Shown here piece after piece: positions 8,528 to 17,540 of a stretch of 64,000 nt of DNA. The DNA comes from Chloroflexota bacterium (GTDB lineage Bacteria; Chloroflexota; Dehalococcoidia; Lucifugimonadales; UBA3495). The notes beneath the pieces were generated by a model. The model was not told the DNA's origin, ran no database searches, and saw nothing but the letters and a program-made list of their open reading frames with translations. The stretch's first letter is position 1. Every line of letters starts with the position of its first letter. Location: positions 1-64,000 of the forward strand of contig JAPPLU010000030.1 of assembly GCA_028874075.1 (NCBI GenBank), read 5' to 3'. A program made the translations under genes and the position numbers.

Positions 8528-9634
8528 TTACTGCACCTGCACGTCCACCGGGAAGACCATATTGTTCCCGTAACCCCGGCCGTCCCACTGGTTGGGGAAC
8601 TCCATCGGTTGGGTCTCGCCCAGGTTGTTGGTAGCCCGGGACATAAGGGTGTACCGGCCCGTTCCCTTCGGCTGCCAATGGTACTGCCACCGGAACCAGG
8701 CGTAGGAACTGGCACGGGGCGCCAGCGTGGCCAGGTCCCAGGTGTCGCCCCCGTCGGTGCTGATCTCTACCTTCACCACCTCTTCCTCGCCCGACCAGGC
8801 GGCCCCGGCCAGGGTGTACCCGCCGGCTGGAATCACTTCGCCGGGAGCTGGGTTGGTGATAATGGACTTCACCTTCATCTTGGTGTAATAGGTGTAGTAT
8901 TCGGGGCTGTCCGGCCCGTTCTGGGTCATATACCGCTCAGTTTGGTAGAACCCGTCGAACTTGTGGTCCAGGACGTGGATTCCCACCAGCCACTTGACGG
9001 AGTTCATTCCGTACCAGCCCGGCACCAGCAGCCGCAGCGGGTAACCGTGGTTCAGCGGCAGCGGATCACCGTTCATCTCGTAGGCCAGCATCGTGTCGGG
9101 ATGCAGCGCTTTGGCGATGGGCAGGCTGCGCTCGTAAGTAACCTCCGGCGGGTCGCCCACCGTTTCGTCCGGCCCGTGGTCCGCTCCCTCGAACATCACC
9201 TCCACCGCCGAATCCTTGACTCCGGCCCGCGCCAGCAGGTCTTTCAGGGAAATGCCGGCCCACTCGGCGTTGCCCATAATGCCGTGGCCCTTGATCATCT
9301 CCATAACCGATCCCGTGCGGGTGGCCTTGGCCCAGTAGTCCGGCACCGGGCTGTTGCCGCAGCATTCGAAAGTGACCTGGAACCGCTGCTGTGCCATCCC
9401 CAGGACTTCGTCGAAGGACAGGCTCAGCGGATTCTCCACCTCCCCGTCAACCACCAGCCGGTAGGTGTCAATGTCAATCTCCGGGCAGTCGGTCCAGTGG
9501 TTGCGGATGTAGAAAAGGTCGTTGGGAACCACCTCTCGCTGCAGCGCTTCCGGCGGCGCAGCCCAGGTACGGAACCCGGCGTTGGTGGGAATCAACTGGG
9601 GCTTGGTTTCAGTGCGGACACTTCGGGTTGCCAT
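8528..9634 (-). CDS. Sulfite-oxidase-family molybdopterin enzyme
   Basis: A 368-residue oxidoreductase of the eukaryotic-type molybdopterin (sulfite oxidase) fold. The Mo-ligand cysteine is C91 in TFECCGNSP (pattern C-x-G-N). The cofactor domain continues through LNHGYPLRLLVPGWYGMNSVKWL, and the C-terminal Mo-co dimerisation domain includes VKVEISTDGGDTW. There is no Tat or Sec signal, so it is probably cytosolic. Expected reaction: sulfite to sulfate, or a related oxo transfer. AGGAGG precedes the ATG. Nearby thiol dioxygenase and rhodanese genes suggest a role in organic sulfur oxidation. Confidence 0.88.
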   Translation of the reverse strand: MATRSVRTETKPQLIPTNAGFRTWAAPPEALQREVVPNDLFYIRNHWTDCPEIDIDTYRLVVDGEVENPLSLSFDEVLGMAQQRFQVTFECCGNSPVPDYWAKATRTGSVMEMIKGHGIMGNAEWAGISLKDLLARAGVKDSAVEVMFEGADHGPDETVGDPPEVTYERSLPIAKALHPDTMLAYEMNGDPLPLNHGYPLRLLVPGWYGMNSVKWLVGIHVLDHKFDGFYQTERYMTQNGPDSPEYYTYYTKMKVKSIITNPAPGEVIPAGGYTLAGAAWSGEEEVVKVEISTDGGDTWDLATLAPRASSYAWFRWQYHWQPKGTGRYTLMSRATNNLGETQPMEFPNQWDGRGYGNNMVFPVDVQVQ

Positions 9635-9872
9635 TGTCGGCCTCCTGATGGGGCTATCCTTGGATTAGGGTTACGGTCAATGTGTAGAGACGCTGCGCCT
9701 CCGCCAATTGCCGACTAATTTACCACAGACCGGTCATCAGCCGCAGTCATATTGTCGGCAATAACAGTTCAGGTTTCGGGATCATACGTCGTTCGCCCGC
9801 AGTAGCGAACCTCGGACCTGGAATGAACGACCGTGAGAGTGAAGATCCCTCCAATGCGTCTACTCTGCAGTT

Positions 9873-10223
9873 CTATTCCAGGTAGTCGGTCTCCTGGTCC
9901 GTGGTTGGGGTTATCACCAGCAGCCGGACAGGAATCCACAGTTTGTTCACCAGCTTGTGCGGCACGCCTGGCGGCGCAAACAGCGTGCATCCTGCCCTTA
10001 CTGTCTGCAGTTCATCCCCGATGATAAGCTGCACCGCCCCGGCAAGGACCATTATGGCCTCGTCGGTGGAATGGGTGTGGAGCCTTCCCTCCCAGCCCGG
10101 GTGCAGTTCTACTTCTTTAACCGTCAGGGACACCGCTCCCTGTTCCGCTGATACGAAGGTTCGCTCGGCGTGGTAATCCACCGGCGCCGGCATCCTGACT
10201 GTGCTGTGTTCAATGATTGGCAT
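9873..10223 (-). CDS. Small cupin-domain protein
   Basis: A 116-residue single-domain cupin. The first motif is HPGWEGRLHTHSTDEAIMVLAG (two His and a Glu-type metal site) and the second is LFAPPGVPHKLVNK with its His. Such proteins bind a metal and act as small dioxygenases, isomerases or sensors; function cannot be assigned. ATG 10223 has GAGG upstream. It sits between the sulfite oxidase and multi-rhodanese genes on the same strand. About 240 bp between its end and the sulfite oxidase start show nothing recognisable. Confidence 0.8.
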   Translation of the reverse strand: MPIIEHSTVRMPAPVDYHAERTFVSAEQGAVSLTVKEVELHPGWEGRLHTHSTDEAIMVLAGAVQLIIGDELQTVRAGCTLFAPPGVPHKLVNKLWIPVRLLVITPTTDQETDYLE

Positions 10224-10285
10224 TGGTTACCTCAAAGCTCTCCGAACTGCATATCAACGGCATTTGGTGTGATGACGTTGAGTAA

Positions 10286-11938
10286 TCACCCTGCAGCGTA
10301 CTTCTCCCCCAGCGCCGTCTCCCAGCGCAGGTAGGTCATCATGTCCGCGTAGTTCCGGTCCGGTCCGCTGGCTACCAAATCGGTGGGTGGGCTCATCACT
10401 CCGGAAAGTCCCGTCTCCGCGGGCAATTCCTCTGCAACCCACGCTATCATGCCTCCATCGAGTACCGAAACATTGGAATAGCCCATCCCTCTCAATGTTG
10501 CAGCCGCCAGAATGGATTGCCGCCCGTCGCGGCAGGTGACGACTATAGGAGTTTCCCGGGAAGGGACCAGGTGTTCAATCTGCAGTTCCAGCCAGCCTCT
10601 GGGCGCCCAGCGCGCGCCCGGTATATGACCGGTGGCAAAGTCCGCACTGGTGTCCACAAACAGAGCGACCTGCTGATCACCAACTACAATCTCCTCGTCA
10701 TCTTCAGCGCCCAACTCCATGGCCAGTTCCGTCAGCACGTTATCAAACATGGCAGTCGCCAGGTCTTCTGCAGTATAGAACTGAAGACCCTCCCTGGCCT
10801 CGTCCATACCAAGCACTGGTTCCGACGGCGCCCCCGTCTCCACGTCCAGCCCGGCTGCCGCCCACGCGCCTACTCCCCCGGCCACCGCGAACACCTCTTC
10901 GTGGCCCAGCTGCCGGTACCATGACGCAGTCAACGTTGACCGCACCTTGTCGTCGCACGCGAATACTATTGGTGTGTTCCGGACCACTGCCACTTCGTCG
11001 GAACGCTGCACCGCTTGCCCGCCCGGGAACCACCGGAACCCCGGAATGTGACCCTCGGTGTATTCGGCGGTGGTGCGGACATCCACGAAGTAGACGGTCT
11101 CCGACTTGCTCCGCTCCATCATCCCCTGCAGGCCCCCGATGTCCAGGTATCGGACACCGTCCTCTTCCGCCAGCCGTTCTGCGTATGCCTCGGCCTCAGC
11201 CAGACCCTCGGCTGAAGGCTGCGGCAGGTCTATGCGGTCGGCCCCCGACTCAAGCTCATAGCCGGCCAGCACCCAACCTGACGTGCCGTTCTTCAAACCA
11301 AGAACATTCTCCCGCCCCATCCGCTGCAGCACCCGTGTGCCGATGATGCTGCGGGTGCGCCCGGCGCAGTTCACGATGACCGTGGTGTCCGGGTCCAGGT
11401 CGGCGGTAATGTCTGTGATGCGCAGCGCCAGTTCGCCACCCGGCACGCTGCGGCCACCAGGAATGCAGAACCGGCGGTACTCTTCCGGTGTGCGGGTGTC
11501 CAGAATAACCAGCTTGTCTCCCCTCTCGATGCGCTCGTGCAGTTCGGTGGCGTCAATCTCCGGTACGTGATGGACCACCTCCACCTTCTCTCCGAAGTCC
11601 TTGCTCGGAACGTTGACTCCCCATTCGGTGGGCAGGTCCAGGCTAGCCCACCGGTTTATGCCACGGTCCAGCACAGATACCTTGGTGTATCCCAGGCTTT
11701 CCAAAGTACCGGCGGCCAGCGTTGCCCGCCGACCGTCGTCATCGCAAAGAATAACGTGGGCCGCGCGATGTGGCGCCGATGCGGCGATGCGGAATTCCAG
11801 CTCCCGCCGGGGTATCAGGCTGGCGCCCGGTATGTGCGTGCTGTTGTACTCCCCGGCCTCCCTCACGTCTATCAAGGCAAACGACTCTTTACCCTCCAAC
11901 AGCGCGGAAAGAGCCTCGGCTGAAACTTGCTGGGACAT
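10286..11938 (-). CDS. Tandem four-domain rhodanese protein
   Basis: A 550-residue protein made of four rhodanese-homology domains of about 110-130 residues. Each has an active-loop cysteine: ILCDDDGRRATL, VNCAGRTRSIIG, VFACDDKVRSTL and VTCRDGRQSILA. All four Cys are kept, whereas many tandem rhodaneses keep only the last. Each domain begins with a version of D-V-R/T-x-x-x-E-Y or F (FALIDVREAGEY, VILDTRTPEEY, YFVDVRTTAEY, ALFVDTSADF). The likely role is sulfane-sulfur transfer (thiosulfate or persulfide). No signal peptide. Start ATG with GAGG upstream. It is grouped with sulfite oxidase and a thiol dioxygenase. Confidence 0.9.
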   Translation of the reverse strand: MSQQVSAEALSALLEGKESFALIDVREAGEYNSTHIPGASLIPRRELEFRIAASAPHRAAHVILCDDDGRRATLAAGTLESLGYTKVSVLDRGINRWASLDLPTEWGVNVPSKDFGEKVEVVHHVPEIDATELHERIERGDKLVILDTRTPEEYRRFCIPGGRSVPGGELALRITDITADLDPDTTVIVNCAGRTRSIIGTRVLQRMGRENVLGLKNGTSGWVLAGYELESGADRIDLPQPSAEGLAEAEAYAERLAEEDGVRYLDIGGLQGMMERSKSETVYFVDVRTTAEYTEGHIPGFRWFPGGQAVQRSDEVAVVRNTPIVFACDDKVRSTLTASWYRQLGHEEVFAVAGGVGAWAAAGLDVETGAPSEPVLGMDEAREGLQFYTAEDLATAMFDNVLTELAMELGAEDDEEIVVGDQQVALFVDTSADFATGHIPGARWAPRGWLELQIEHLVPSRETPIVVTCRDGRQSILAAATLRGMGYSNVSVLDGGMIAWVAEELPAETGLSGVMSPPTDLVASGPDRNYADMMTYLRWETALGEKYAAG

Positions 11939-12065
11939 ATCCTCATCACCTCGAGTTGGCTGTTAATTATTAATCCCCCGTGCACCCCCGACGGGGATTC
12001 AGGGGGATTCCGTCCTAAAGCCGTGTCTTACCCGTTTTCTGGCCGGTGCGGACCAACGTCCGCCA

Positions 12066-12650
12066 CTAGCAATTATCGTATTTCTGGGTAGCAAAGGGTG
12101 TAATCTTCCCAGTTTCCAGGTCATAGCGCGAGCGGTTCAGCCCCCGCAGATTGTCGCCGTAAACGTGGATTTCAACGGTGGGGCGGTCGGTAAAGTTGTC
12201 CATCTGATGAATTTCGTCCACTTCCGGGATTAGCAGGGTAATCTCGCCCGAGGTGAACTCCACGCTGCGGTCCCTCTCAAGCTTGGCGTACCCATCGACG
12301 GAACGGTCGTCCACCCGCCGGAACCGCGTCTCGGTCAGGTGGTTCCCCATCACACCGATCATTCCCCAGGTGCCGTGGTCGTGCGGCGAAGCGTGATCCC
12401 CTGGACCCCACACCACCGAAGTTATCAGCAAGCCGCTGTCTCCTTGGTACAGTGCGTAAGACCCGTGGTTGCCACGCGCTCCCTGCCCCACCGGTACCAG
12501 GTACTCCTCGGGAATAGTGGCAGGATTGGCAATCAGCTTTTCCAGATAGGAAGAACCCTTGTCAAAAATCCGGTGCTGGTCAGGCTGCTCCTTCAGCAGT
12601 CCCTCCATGTCACTAATAAATTCGTCCAGCGAATACTTGACGGTAGCCAT
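12066..12650 (-). CDS. Cysteine dioxygenase-type thiol dioxygenase
   Basis: A 194-residue cupin of the cysteine dioxygenase / 3-mercaptopropionate dioxygenase family. The non-heme iron motif is GDHASPHDHGTWG, with the third His in VEIHVYGDN. Expected reaction: oxidation of a small thiol (cysteine, mercaptopropionate or similar) to the sulfinate. ATG 12650 (MATVKYSLDEF) is the start because AGGAGG lies five bases before it; the frame is open upstream to 12794 but that part is Cys-rich and not conserved. Together with sulfite oxidase and rhodaneses it suggests thiol catabolism. Confidence 0.85.
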   Translation of the reverse strand: MATVKYSLDEFISDMEGLLKEQPDQHRIFDKGSSYLEKLIANPATIPEEYLVPVGQGARGNHGSYALYQGDSGLLITSVVWGPGDHASPHDHGTWGMIGVMGNHLTETRFRRVDDRSVDGYAKLERDRSVEFTSGEITLLIPEVDEIHQMDNFTDRPTVEIHVYGDNLRGLNRSRYDLETGKITPFATQKYDNC

Positions 12651-12933
12651 GAGAATCCTCCTGGGGAATCCGCAGCAAAGACAACGGGCGACGGCAATTT
12701 CGGCGCAGTACAGATAGCATTTCATGGCATTATGGTATTGGGGTATAGCGATGTCAAGAAAATTGGATCCATCATAAAGTTGTTCAGGTTCCACAAGGTT
12801 ACGCTCGCCGTCCGTCTTTCCGGTCTATGACTCACTCCTGAGCGGCTCTGTACCAGTTATGCTCCCGTCCCAATCTGGACTATCCCATTCCACCTAACCT
12901 ATAATTTCCCCACCTTCTCCAGGAGAAACTTTC

Positions 12934-14229
12934 ATGGCCGTATTCCGCCCGTTCCGGGGTTGCCGTTATGTGCCGCAGGTTGCGGGCAACCTTGATGACC
13001 TGCTCTGCCCCCCTTACGACATGATCGGCCCCAGCCTCAAGCAGTCCCTCCAGTCCCTCAGCCCTTACAATGCCGTCCACCTGGAAGGCGGCGAGCAGCC
13101 TGATCCCGTGGACCCCCAGGCGGGCTATCAACAGGCTGCGTCGCAGTTCCGCGAATGGCTGGAAAATGGCGCCCTGCGCCAGGAAGACGTCCCCTGTTTC
13201 TACCTGATGCGCCACACCTACCAGGACCAGGGCGAAACGAAGCAGCAGAGTGGCCTGTTTGGCCACATCCTGGTGGAGGAGTATGGCCAGGGCTCGGTGC
13301 TGCCCCACGAATTCACCCGTGAACCTGCGGTAATGGATCGGGTAGCCTTGCTGCAAGCCTCCATGACCCAGTTCAGCCCCCTCATGACCCTCTACCGCGA
13401 TTCGGACAATGAACTGGCGCATCTGTTGGAACAGGTTACCGCTTCTCCTCCAGACCTTCAGTCCTCCGGCAATCTCCAGTGCAACATCGGCGAAGTTTCC
13501 CTCTGGCGCATTGCCAACCCCGACCTGCAGCAGCGCATCACCAGGTTCTTCGAGGGTCGGCCGGTCTTCCTGGCCGACGGCCACCACCGCTACGAGGCCG
13601 CGCTAAGGTATCGCAGATCCCAGCCCCAATCCTCGGCCGATGCTGCTTTCAACTACGTGATGATGTCCCTGACCGAGTTCGACGATGCGGGCCTTCAGCT
13701 TCTCCCCTACCACAAGGTCATGGGCGGCCTCTCGGCGGCGCAGTTGGAAGAACTTGAAGCCAGTCTGCTGGAACTGTTCGATGCCCGCGTGGTTGACCTC
13801 TCCCAGTGCAGTGGCGGCGAGGGCTTGGGCCGGATGGTGATTGAAGAGGGACAGGGAAGCCACGTGGTGGGGCTGGTTGGCCCTGAACCGGGCCAGGCCA
13901 GGTTGCTGACCCTGCGCGACGGCATTGACTGGAAGCAATGGGGCGAACTGGCCGTTTCCGAGGCCTGGGTGCTGGACGAGCGGGTAATCAAACCCTCGCT
14001 TGGCGACGATGCCCTGTCCCGTCATGTGGACTACAGCCACGACGCGGGACGGACTGCGGGCATGGTCAACGACGGGACTCAGCAGTTGGCTTTCCTGCTA
14101 AAGCCCTTCCCCATGGACGCCTTCGAAAGCATCGTCGGTGGGGGTCAGCGGCTCCCTTCCAAATCCACTTTCTTCTACCCCAAGCTTCCCACCGGCCTCG
14201 TAATAAACCGCCTGGACGGGACCATCTAG
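12934..14229 (+). CDS. DUF1015-family protein
   Basis: A 431-residue protein of the DUF1015 family, recognised by FLADGHHRYEAALRYRR near residue 215 (usual form IADGHHRYETA) and the N-terminal VAGNLDDLLCPPYDMI. The C-terminal PLPTGLVINRL-type end (KLPTGLVINRLDG) is also typical. The biochemical function of most members is not established, although some relatives are kinase- or ParB-like. Normal length, cytosolic. ATG has AGGAGA upstream. Divergent from the thiol dioxygenase across 283 bp. Confidence 0.85.
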   Translation: MAVFRPFRGCRYVPQVAGNLDDLLCPPYDMIGPSLKQSLQSLSPYNAVHLEGGEQPDPVDPQAGYQQAASQFREWLENGALRQEDVPCFYLMRHTYQDQGETKQQSGLFGHILVEEYGQGSVLPHEFTREPAVMDRVALLQASMTQFSPLMTLYRDSDNELAHLLEQVTASPPDLQSSGNLQCNIGEVSLWRIANPDLQQRITRFFEGRPVFLADGHHRYEAALRYRRSQPQSSADAAFNYVMMSLTEFDDAGLQLLPYHKVMGGLSAAQLEELEASLLELFDARVVDLSQCSGGEGLGRMVIEEGQGSHVVGLVGPEPGQARLLTLRDGIDWKQWGELAVSEAWVLDERVIKPSLGDDALSRHVDYSHDAGRTAGMVNDGTQQLAFLLKPFPMDAFESIVGGGQRLPSKSTFFYPKLPTGLVINRLDGTI

Positions 14230-14266
14230 CAGTTCAACAACACTCCGGCGAAGGGTTGGGGATGTA

Positions 14267-14295
14267 CCGTCATTCCGGCGAAAGCCGGAATCCAG
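14267..14295. repeat. Dispersed ATTCCGGC palindrome, copy 1
   Basis: An inverted repeat of the form CATTCCGGC-GAAA-GCCGGAATCCAG just after the DUF1015 gene. Variants occur at 22445, 42382 and, inverted, 42451. This motif is widespread in bacterial intergenic DNA. Confidence 0.7.
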
Positions 14296-14475
14296 TGGGA
14301 GGCTGGGGGTAGAGTCTTTCTATGGCCTGTTGCGGTTGCAGGCCTTCGTCTGCGTGGAGGAGTTCTCTTGGATCAGTCGTCAGATCATGGCAGGCCGATT
14401 ACCACCGAACATAGGGACAATCCCTTCCCTCATCACGGGATAGGTCGGAGTGGACAACGGCCTAACGACCGTCAA

Positions 14476-14931
14476 CTACCCCCCGTGCCGTTCCTGGTAA
14501 CGCGAGGTAATTACCTGTTCCGCCAGCCGGCTGTGTTCCGCGATGAAATATTCCAGCCGGCGGACTTCCGCCAGTCCTTCCAGGGTCTCCCCTTCAATCC
14601 GCATGCTGCGTTTCAAATTGGCCAGAGACCGCTTTGCTTCGTCCACCTGCTTGACCGATTCCAGGGCAGCCAGTTCCTCCATAGCGGTCTTCTTGATGGC
14701 CGACAAGCGGCGCTTGGTTGCCTCTGTGTCTGCCAGCCGTTCCTCGATTTCTCCCATGGACGACAGGGAAACGTCCAGCGGCGTCCGGCCGTAGATCACT
14801 TGCCTGGGCAGACGCTGCAACTGGGTCCGGAACTGGCTGATCAAGGCGTCAAGTTGCTGCTCTTTGTTCTGCAACTCCGCCAGGGTCATCCGGAGTGTGG
14901 CCATCGTCTGCTGCAACTGGGACATGGACAT
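14476..14931 (-). CDS. Coiled-coil protein of unknown function
   Basis: A 151-residue protein made of heptad-rich helices: residues 1-45 and about 60-140 are Gln/Leu/Glu-rich with regular hydrophobic spacing. A short link (QVIYGRTPLDVSLSSMG) separates the two helical parts, as in small prefoldin-like or septum-associated proteins. No catalytic motif. ATG-TCC-ATG gives two possible starts. It lies convergent to the DUF1015 gene and upstream of the aminotransferase end. I do not recognise a family. Confidence 0.6.
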   Translation of the reverse strand: MSMSQLQQTMATLRMTLAELQNKEQQLDALISQFRTQLQRLPRQVIYGRTPLDVSLSSMGEIEERLADTEATKRRLSAIKKTAMEELAALESVKQVDEAKRSLANLKRSMRIEGETLEGLAEVRRLEYFIAEHSRLAEQVITSRYQERHGG

Positions 14932-15077
14932 AGGCGAAACCCTTTGAGAAGTTCAGGTTCTATCGTGAGCCCTGGGTTTGGGCTCTCTTCTCGTAATGTG
15001 CCCTGGCAATATGCGGCAATGCCGGGCAAAAGTCATCGCCGCAACCCAGGTTGCGGCGATGCTATCAACTCTTAACC

Positions 15078-16178
15078 TTAGAATCCCACCCGGGGCAACA
15101 CCCGGCCCAGAGCATCCAGCACTTCCTGAATGTGGTCCTCCGTGACGTAGCCTAGGTGGCCGATGCGGAAAATGTGGCCCGTCAGCTTTCCCTGCCCGCC
15201 GGCCAGCACCACGTTTTCCTCGGTTCGCATCAGTTCCATCATCTGCTCGCCGTCGATATGCGCCGGCATTTTGATGGCGGTAACGGTGTTGGAAGCGCGG
15301 GCCTCGTCAGCGCACAGCAGTTCCAGGCCCAGGGCTCGCACCCCGTCCCTCGTGAACTGGCCGATGCTGGCATGGCGGCCGAAGACGCCCTCCAGCCCCT
15401 CTTCCAGGATGTTCTCCAGAGCGACTCGCAGGCCGTACATGGCCGAAAGGTTGGGAGTCCAGGGGGTCTGCTTCCGCTCCAGGTATTTCTTCGCCTCTTC
15501 CAGGTCGAAATAGAACCGTGGCAGGGTGGACGACTGCTGGGCCTCCCAGGCCTCGTTGCTGAAGCTGATGAAAGCCAGCCCGGGGGGAATCATAAAGCCC
15601 TTCTGGGATCCGGTGGCCACCACGTCGCAGTCCCACCCGTCGACGGGCAAAGGCACGCACCCCAGGCTGCTGACCGCGTCAACGATAAGCAGCTTGCCGA
15701 ACTCCCCCTTCACCACGCTGGAAATGCTCTGCAGGTCGTGGGTTACGCCTGTGGACGTTTCGTTATGGGTAACTATGACGGCCTTGAACTCCGGGTCATC
15801 TCGCAGGGCCCGCCGGATAGCCTCCGGGTCAATTGGCTCTCCCCATTCAAAAGTAATCCGCTGGGTATCTACTCCGTAAGCATCCAGCATATCGGCGAAG
15901 CGGTCGCCGAAGGAGCCGGCGCTGGCCGCCAGCACCCGGTCGCCGGGAGAAAGGGTATTTACCACCGAAGCTTCCAGCCCGCCTGTCCCCGACGAAGTCA
16001 GGATGAACAGGTCATTGTCCGTCATGAAGACCTGCTTCAGCATAGCGGTACACTCGGTTATCAACTCAAAGAACTCGGGGCCCCGGTGGTTGATCATCGG
16101 GTCCGACATTGCCTCGTAGATTTCATCCGGGATGGGCGTAGGCCCGGGTGTTCGCAGATTATGGGGTTGGATCCTCAC
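15078..16178 (-). CDS. Alanine-glyoxylate / serine-pyruvate aminotransferase family protein
   Basis: A 366-residue class V PLP aminotransferase. The Schiff-base lysine is K193 in VVATGSQKGFMIPPG, and the cofactor-nitrogen Asp is D167 in LLIVDAVSSLG. The N-terminal RTPGPTPIPDEI and the FILTSSGTGGLEASV phosphate-binding loop are typical. Members interconvert alanine or serine with glyoxylate or pyruvate, and relatives act in phosphonate and sulfur metabolism (phosphonopyruvate, cysteate). The start is GTG 16178 with AGGAGG five bases upstream. Cytosolic. Confidence 0.9.
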   Translation of the reverse strand: MRIQPHNLRTPGPTPIPDEIYEAMSDPMINHRGPEFFELITECTAMLKQVFMTDNDLFILTSSGTGGLEASVVNTLSPGDRVLAASAGSFGDRFADMLDAYGVDTQRITFEWGEPIDPEAIRRALRDDPEFKAVIVTHNETSTGVTHDLQSISSVVKGEFGKLLIVDAVSSLGCVPLPVDGWDCDVVATGSQKGFMIPPGLAFISFSNEAWEAQQSSTLPRFYFDLEEAKKYLERKQTPWTPNLSAMYGLRVALENILEEGLEGVFGRHASIGQFTRDGVRALGLELLCADEARASNTVTAIKMPAHIDGEQMMELMRTEENVVLAGGQGKLTGHIFRIGHLGYVTEDHIQEVLDALGRVLPRVGF

Positions 16179-16559
16179 AATTCCTCCTGGTGCCTCAAAG
16201 AGGGCCGGTCACAGCGCCAGCCGATTTCGTTATCTATGTGTCGATTTACACACAAAATGCCCGCTTAACGCTGGGCGTACGGCAACCGATTATAGCACCT
16301 GCAGGAATCGTTCGCACACATTCAAAGCGTCATCGAACGGGTCTCTGTTCGGGTACTGCCTGGGGGAGGCCTCCAGGCCTTCCCCCGTCGGAAACGGGAA
16401 ATTCCAACGCGGTCACAGGTTCTCGCCTGCTTGGCAGCGTATCTAAGAACCCGGGACCTGGCCATGACAAGCCTGAGAATCTGAAAGACGAGAAATTTGG
16501 AGGTGGACCAAAAAGATCGCCACACACCCCTTAAAGTCCGCGCGCTCCCCTCAGAAGCA
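16179..16559. other. Intergenic stretch with one hairpin
   Basis: About 380 bp between two minus-strand genes. It contains a hairpin at 16362-16386 (GGGGGAGGCC, TCCA loop, GGCCTTCCCCC) with no T tract. I see no gene or known RNA. Confidence 0.4.
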
Positions 16560-17219
16560 TCACCCAGCGCAGCACGCCGCCCGGCAAGTCTTCAACCCAT
16601 ATAGGCATGGGCGGCAAGAACACAGCTGCAACTCGTCGTGGCACGTCTCGCCCCGAATTCCTTCAAGCCCTTCCCGTATCAGCCATGGCGCCAGCAGCAG
16701 CGCCGTTACCGCGTCCAGCCACCACCACCCCACCAGGGCATTGGCCACCAGCCCCACCAGCAGCGTTGCAGACAGGGCGGAGCAGGCAATCGTTTCCTTG
16801 GCCTCTATGGCTATGGACTGGAGATTTCCTTTCGATGCAATCTGCAGCTTCCAGAACGCAATGAGGGGCATCACCGTAACAGACAGTACTGCCAGCAATA
16901 TTCCCACCATCGATTCCTCGGCCCCGGCGCCGTTCACCAGAGCCCACGCCGATTGGAAAACGATGGCCGCCGACAGTACGATGAACGTCCACCCGATGAA
17001 CCTGACAACTCGACCCTCTATCCGCTCGGCATACTCCTCGTCTTGTATGCCCACTCGCCATAAGACCAGCGATGCTGCGGCAACCTCCAGGTAGCTGTCC
17101 GCCCCGAATGCCACCAGCGCAATGCTGCTAGCTACCATGCCCGACCAGATGGCGACCACGCCCTCTGCCAGGTTATAGAGTATCGTTACGATGAGAAGGG
17201 TTTTCGCTAATTGAATCAA
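16560..17219 (-). CDS. Cation-efflux (CDF)-like membrane transporter domain protein
   Basis: A 219-residue membrane protein of about six hydrophobic segments resembling the transmembrane part of cation diffusion facilitators. FGADSYLEVAAA (helix 2) and EAKETIACSALS (helix 5) stand where the H/D-x-x-x-D metal sites lie in the family. The usual cytoplasmic C-terminal domain is missing; instead there is a Cys-rich tail (CSCRPC...CRAACC). The start is TTG with a poor Shine-Dalgarno sequence. The metal cannot be predicted. The Cys-rich tail could bind a soft metal or be a read-on. Confidence 0.7.
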   Translation of the reverse strand: MIQLAKTLLIVTILYNLAEGVVAIWSGMVASSIALVAFGADSYLEVAAASLVLWRVGIQDEEYAERIEGRVVRFIGWTFIVLSAAIVFQSAWALVNGAGAEESMVGILLAVLSVTVMPLIAFWKLQIASKGNLQSIAIEAKETIACSALSATLLVGLVANALVGWWWLDAVTALLLAPWLIREGLEGIRGETCHDELQLCSCRPCLYGLKTCRAACCAG

Positions 17220-17540
17220 AGCGGCGCCATCCCGAAATTTGGGGCCGTTTTAACACAAAAGGCAGAGGGAGTCTAGCGGATATCTCGGCCAGAAAATCAG
17301 CAGAATCTCTAAGTTGGGTATAAGATGTCACTACTGCGCAGCCGAATACCCCGAAGTTTGAAGCAACGGCGGTTGAGCTGAAATCCTCCAACAGTGTTTT
17401 TCCCGTTCGGCGCATTCCCGCCTGCGGGAGCGTTCACCCAAACTTTCCAATACCCGCCGGGCCAATTGTTGACGCAATTGTCGCCGGAGACTAAACTTCC
17501 AATTTAGGCATCCCACAGGCTTCACAGGAGATGTGAACAT
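17220..17540. other. Divergent intergenic region
   Basis: About 320 bp between the transporter start and the NYN gene. The only clear element is AGGAG at 17526-17530, which would serve the NYN reading frame. No convincing gene on either strand. Confidence 0.35.

Noticed and set aside
8447..9718. 423-residue plus-strand ORF
   Set aside because: It lies antisense to the well-recognised sulfite-oxidase gene and is His/Pro/Arg-rich, a shadow frame.
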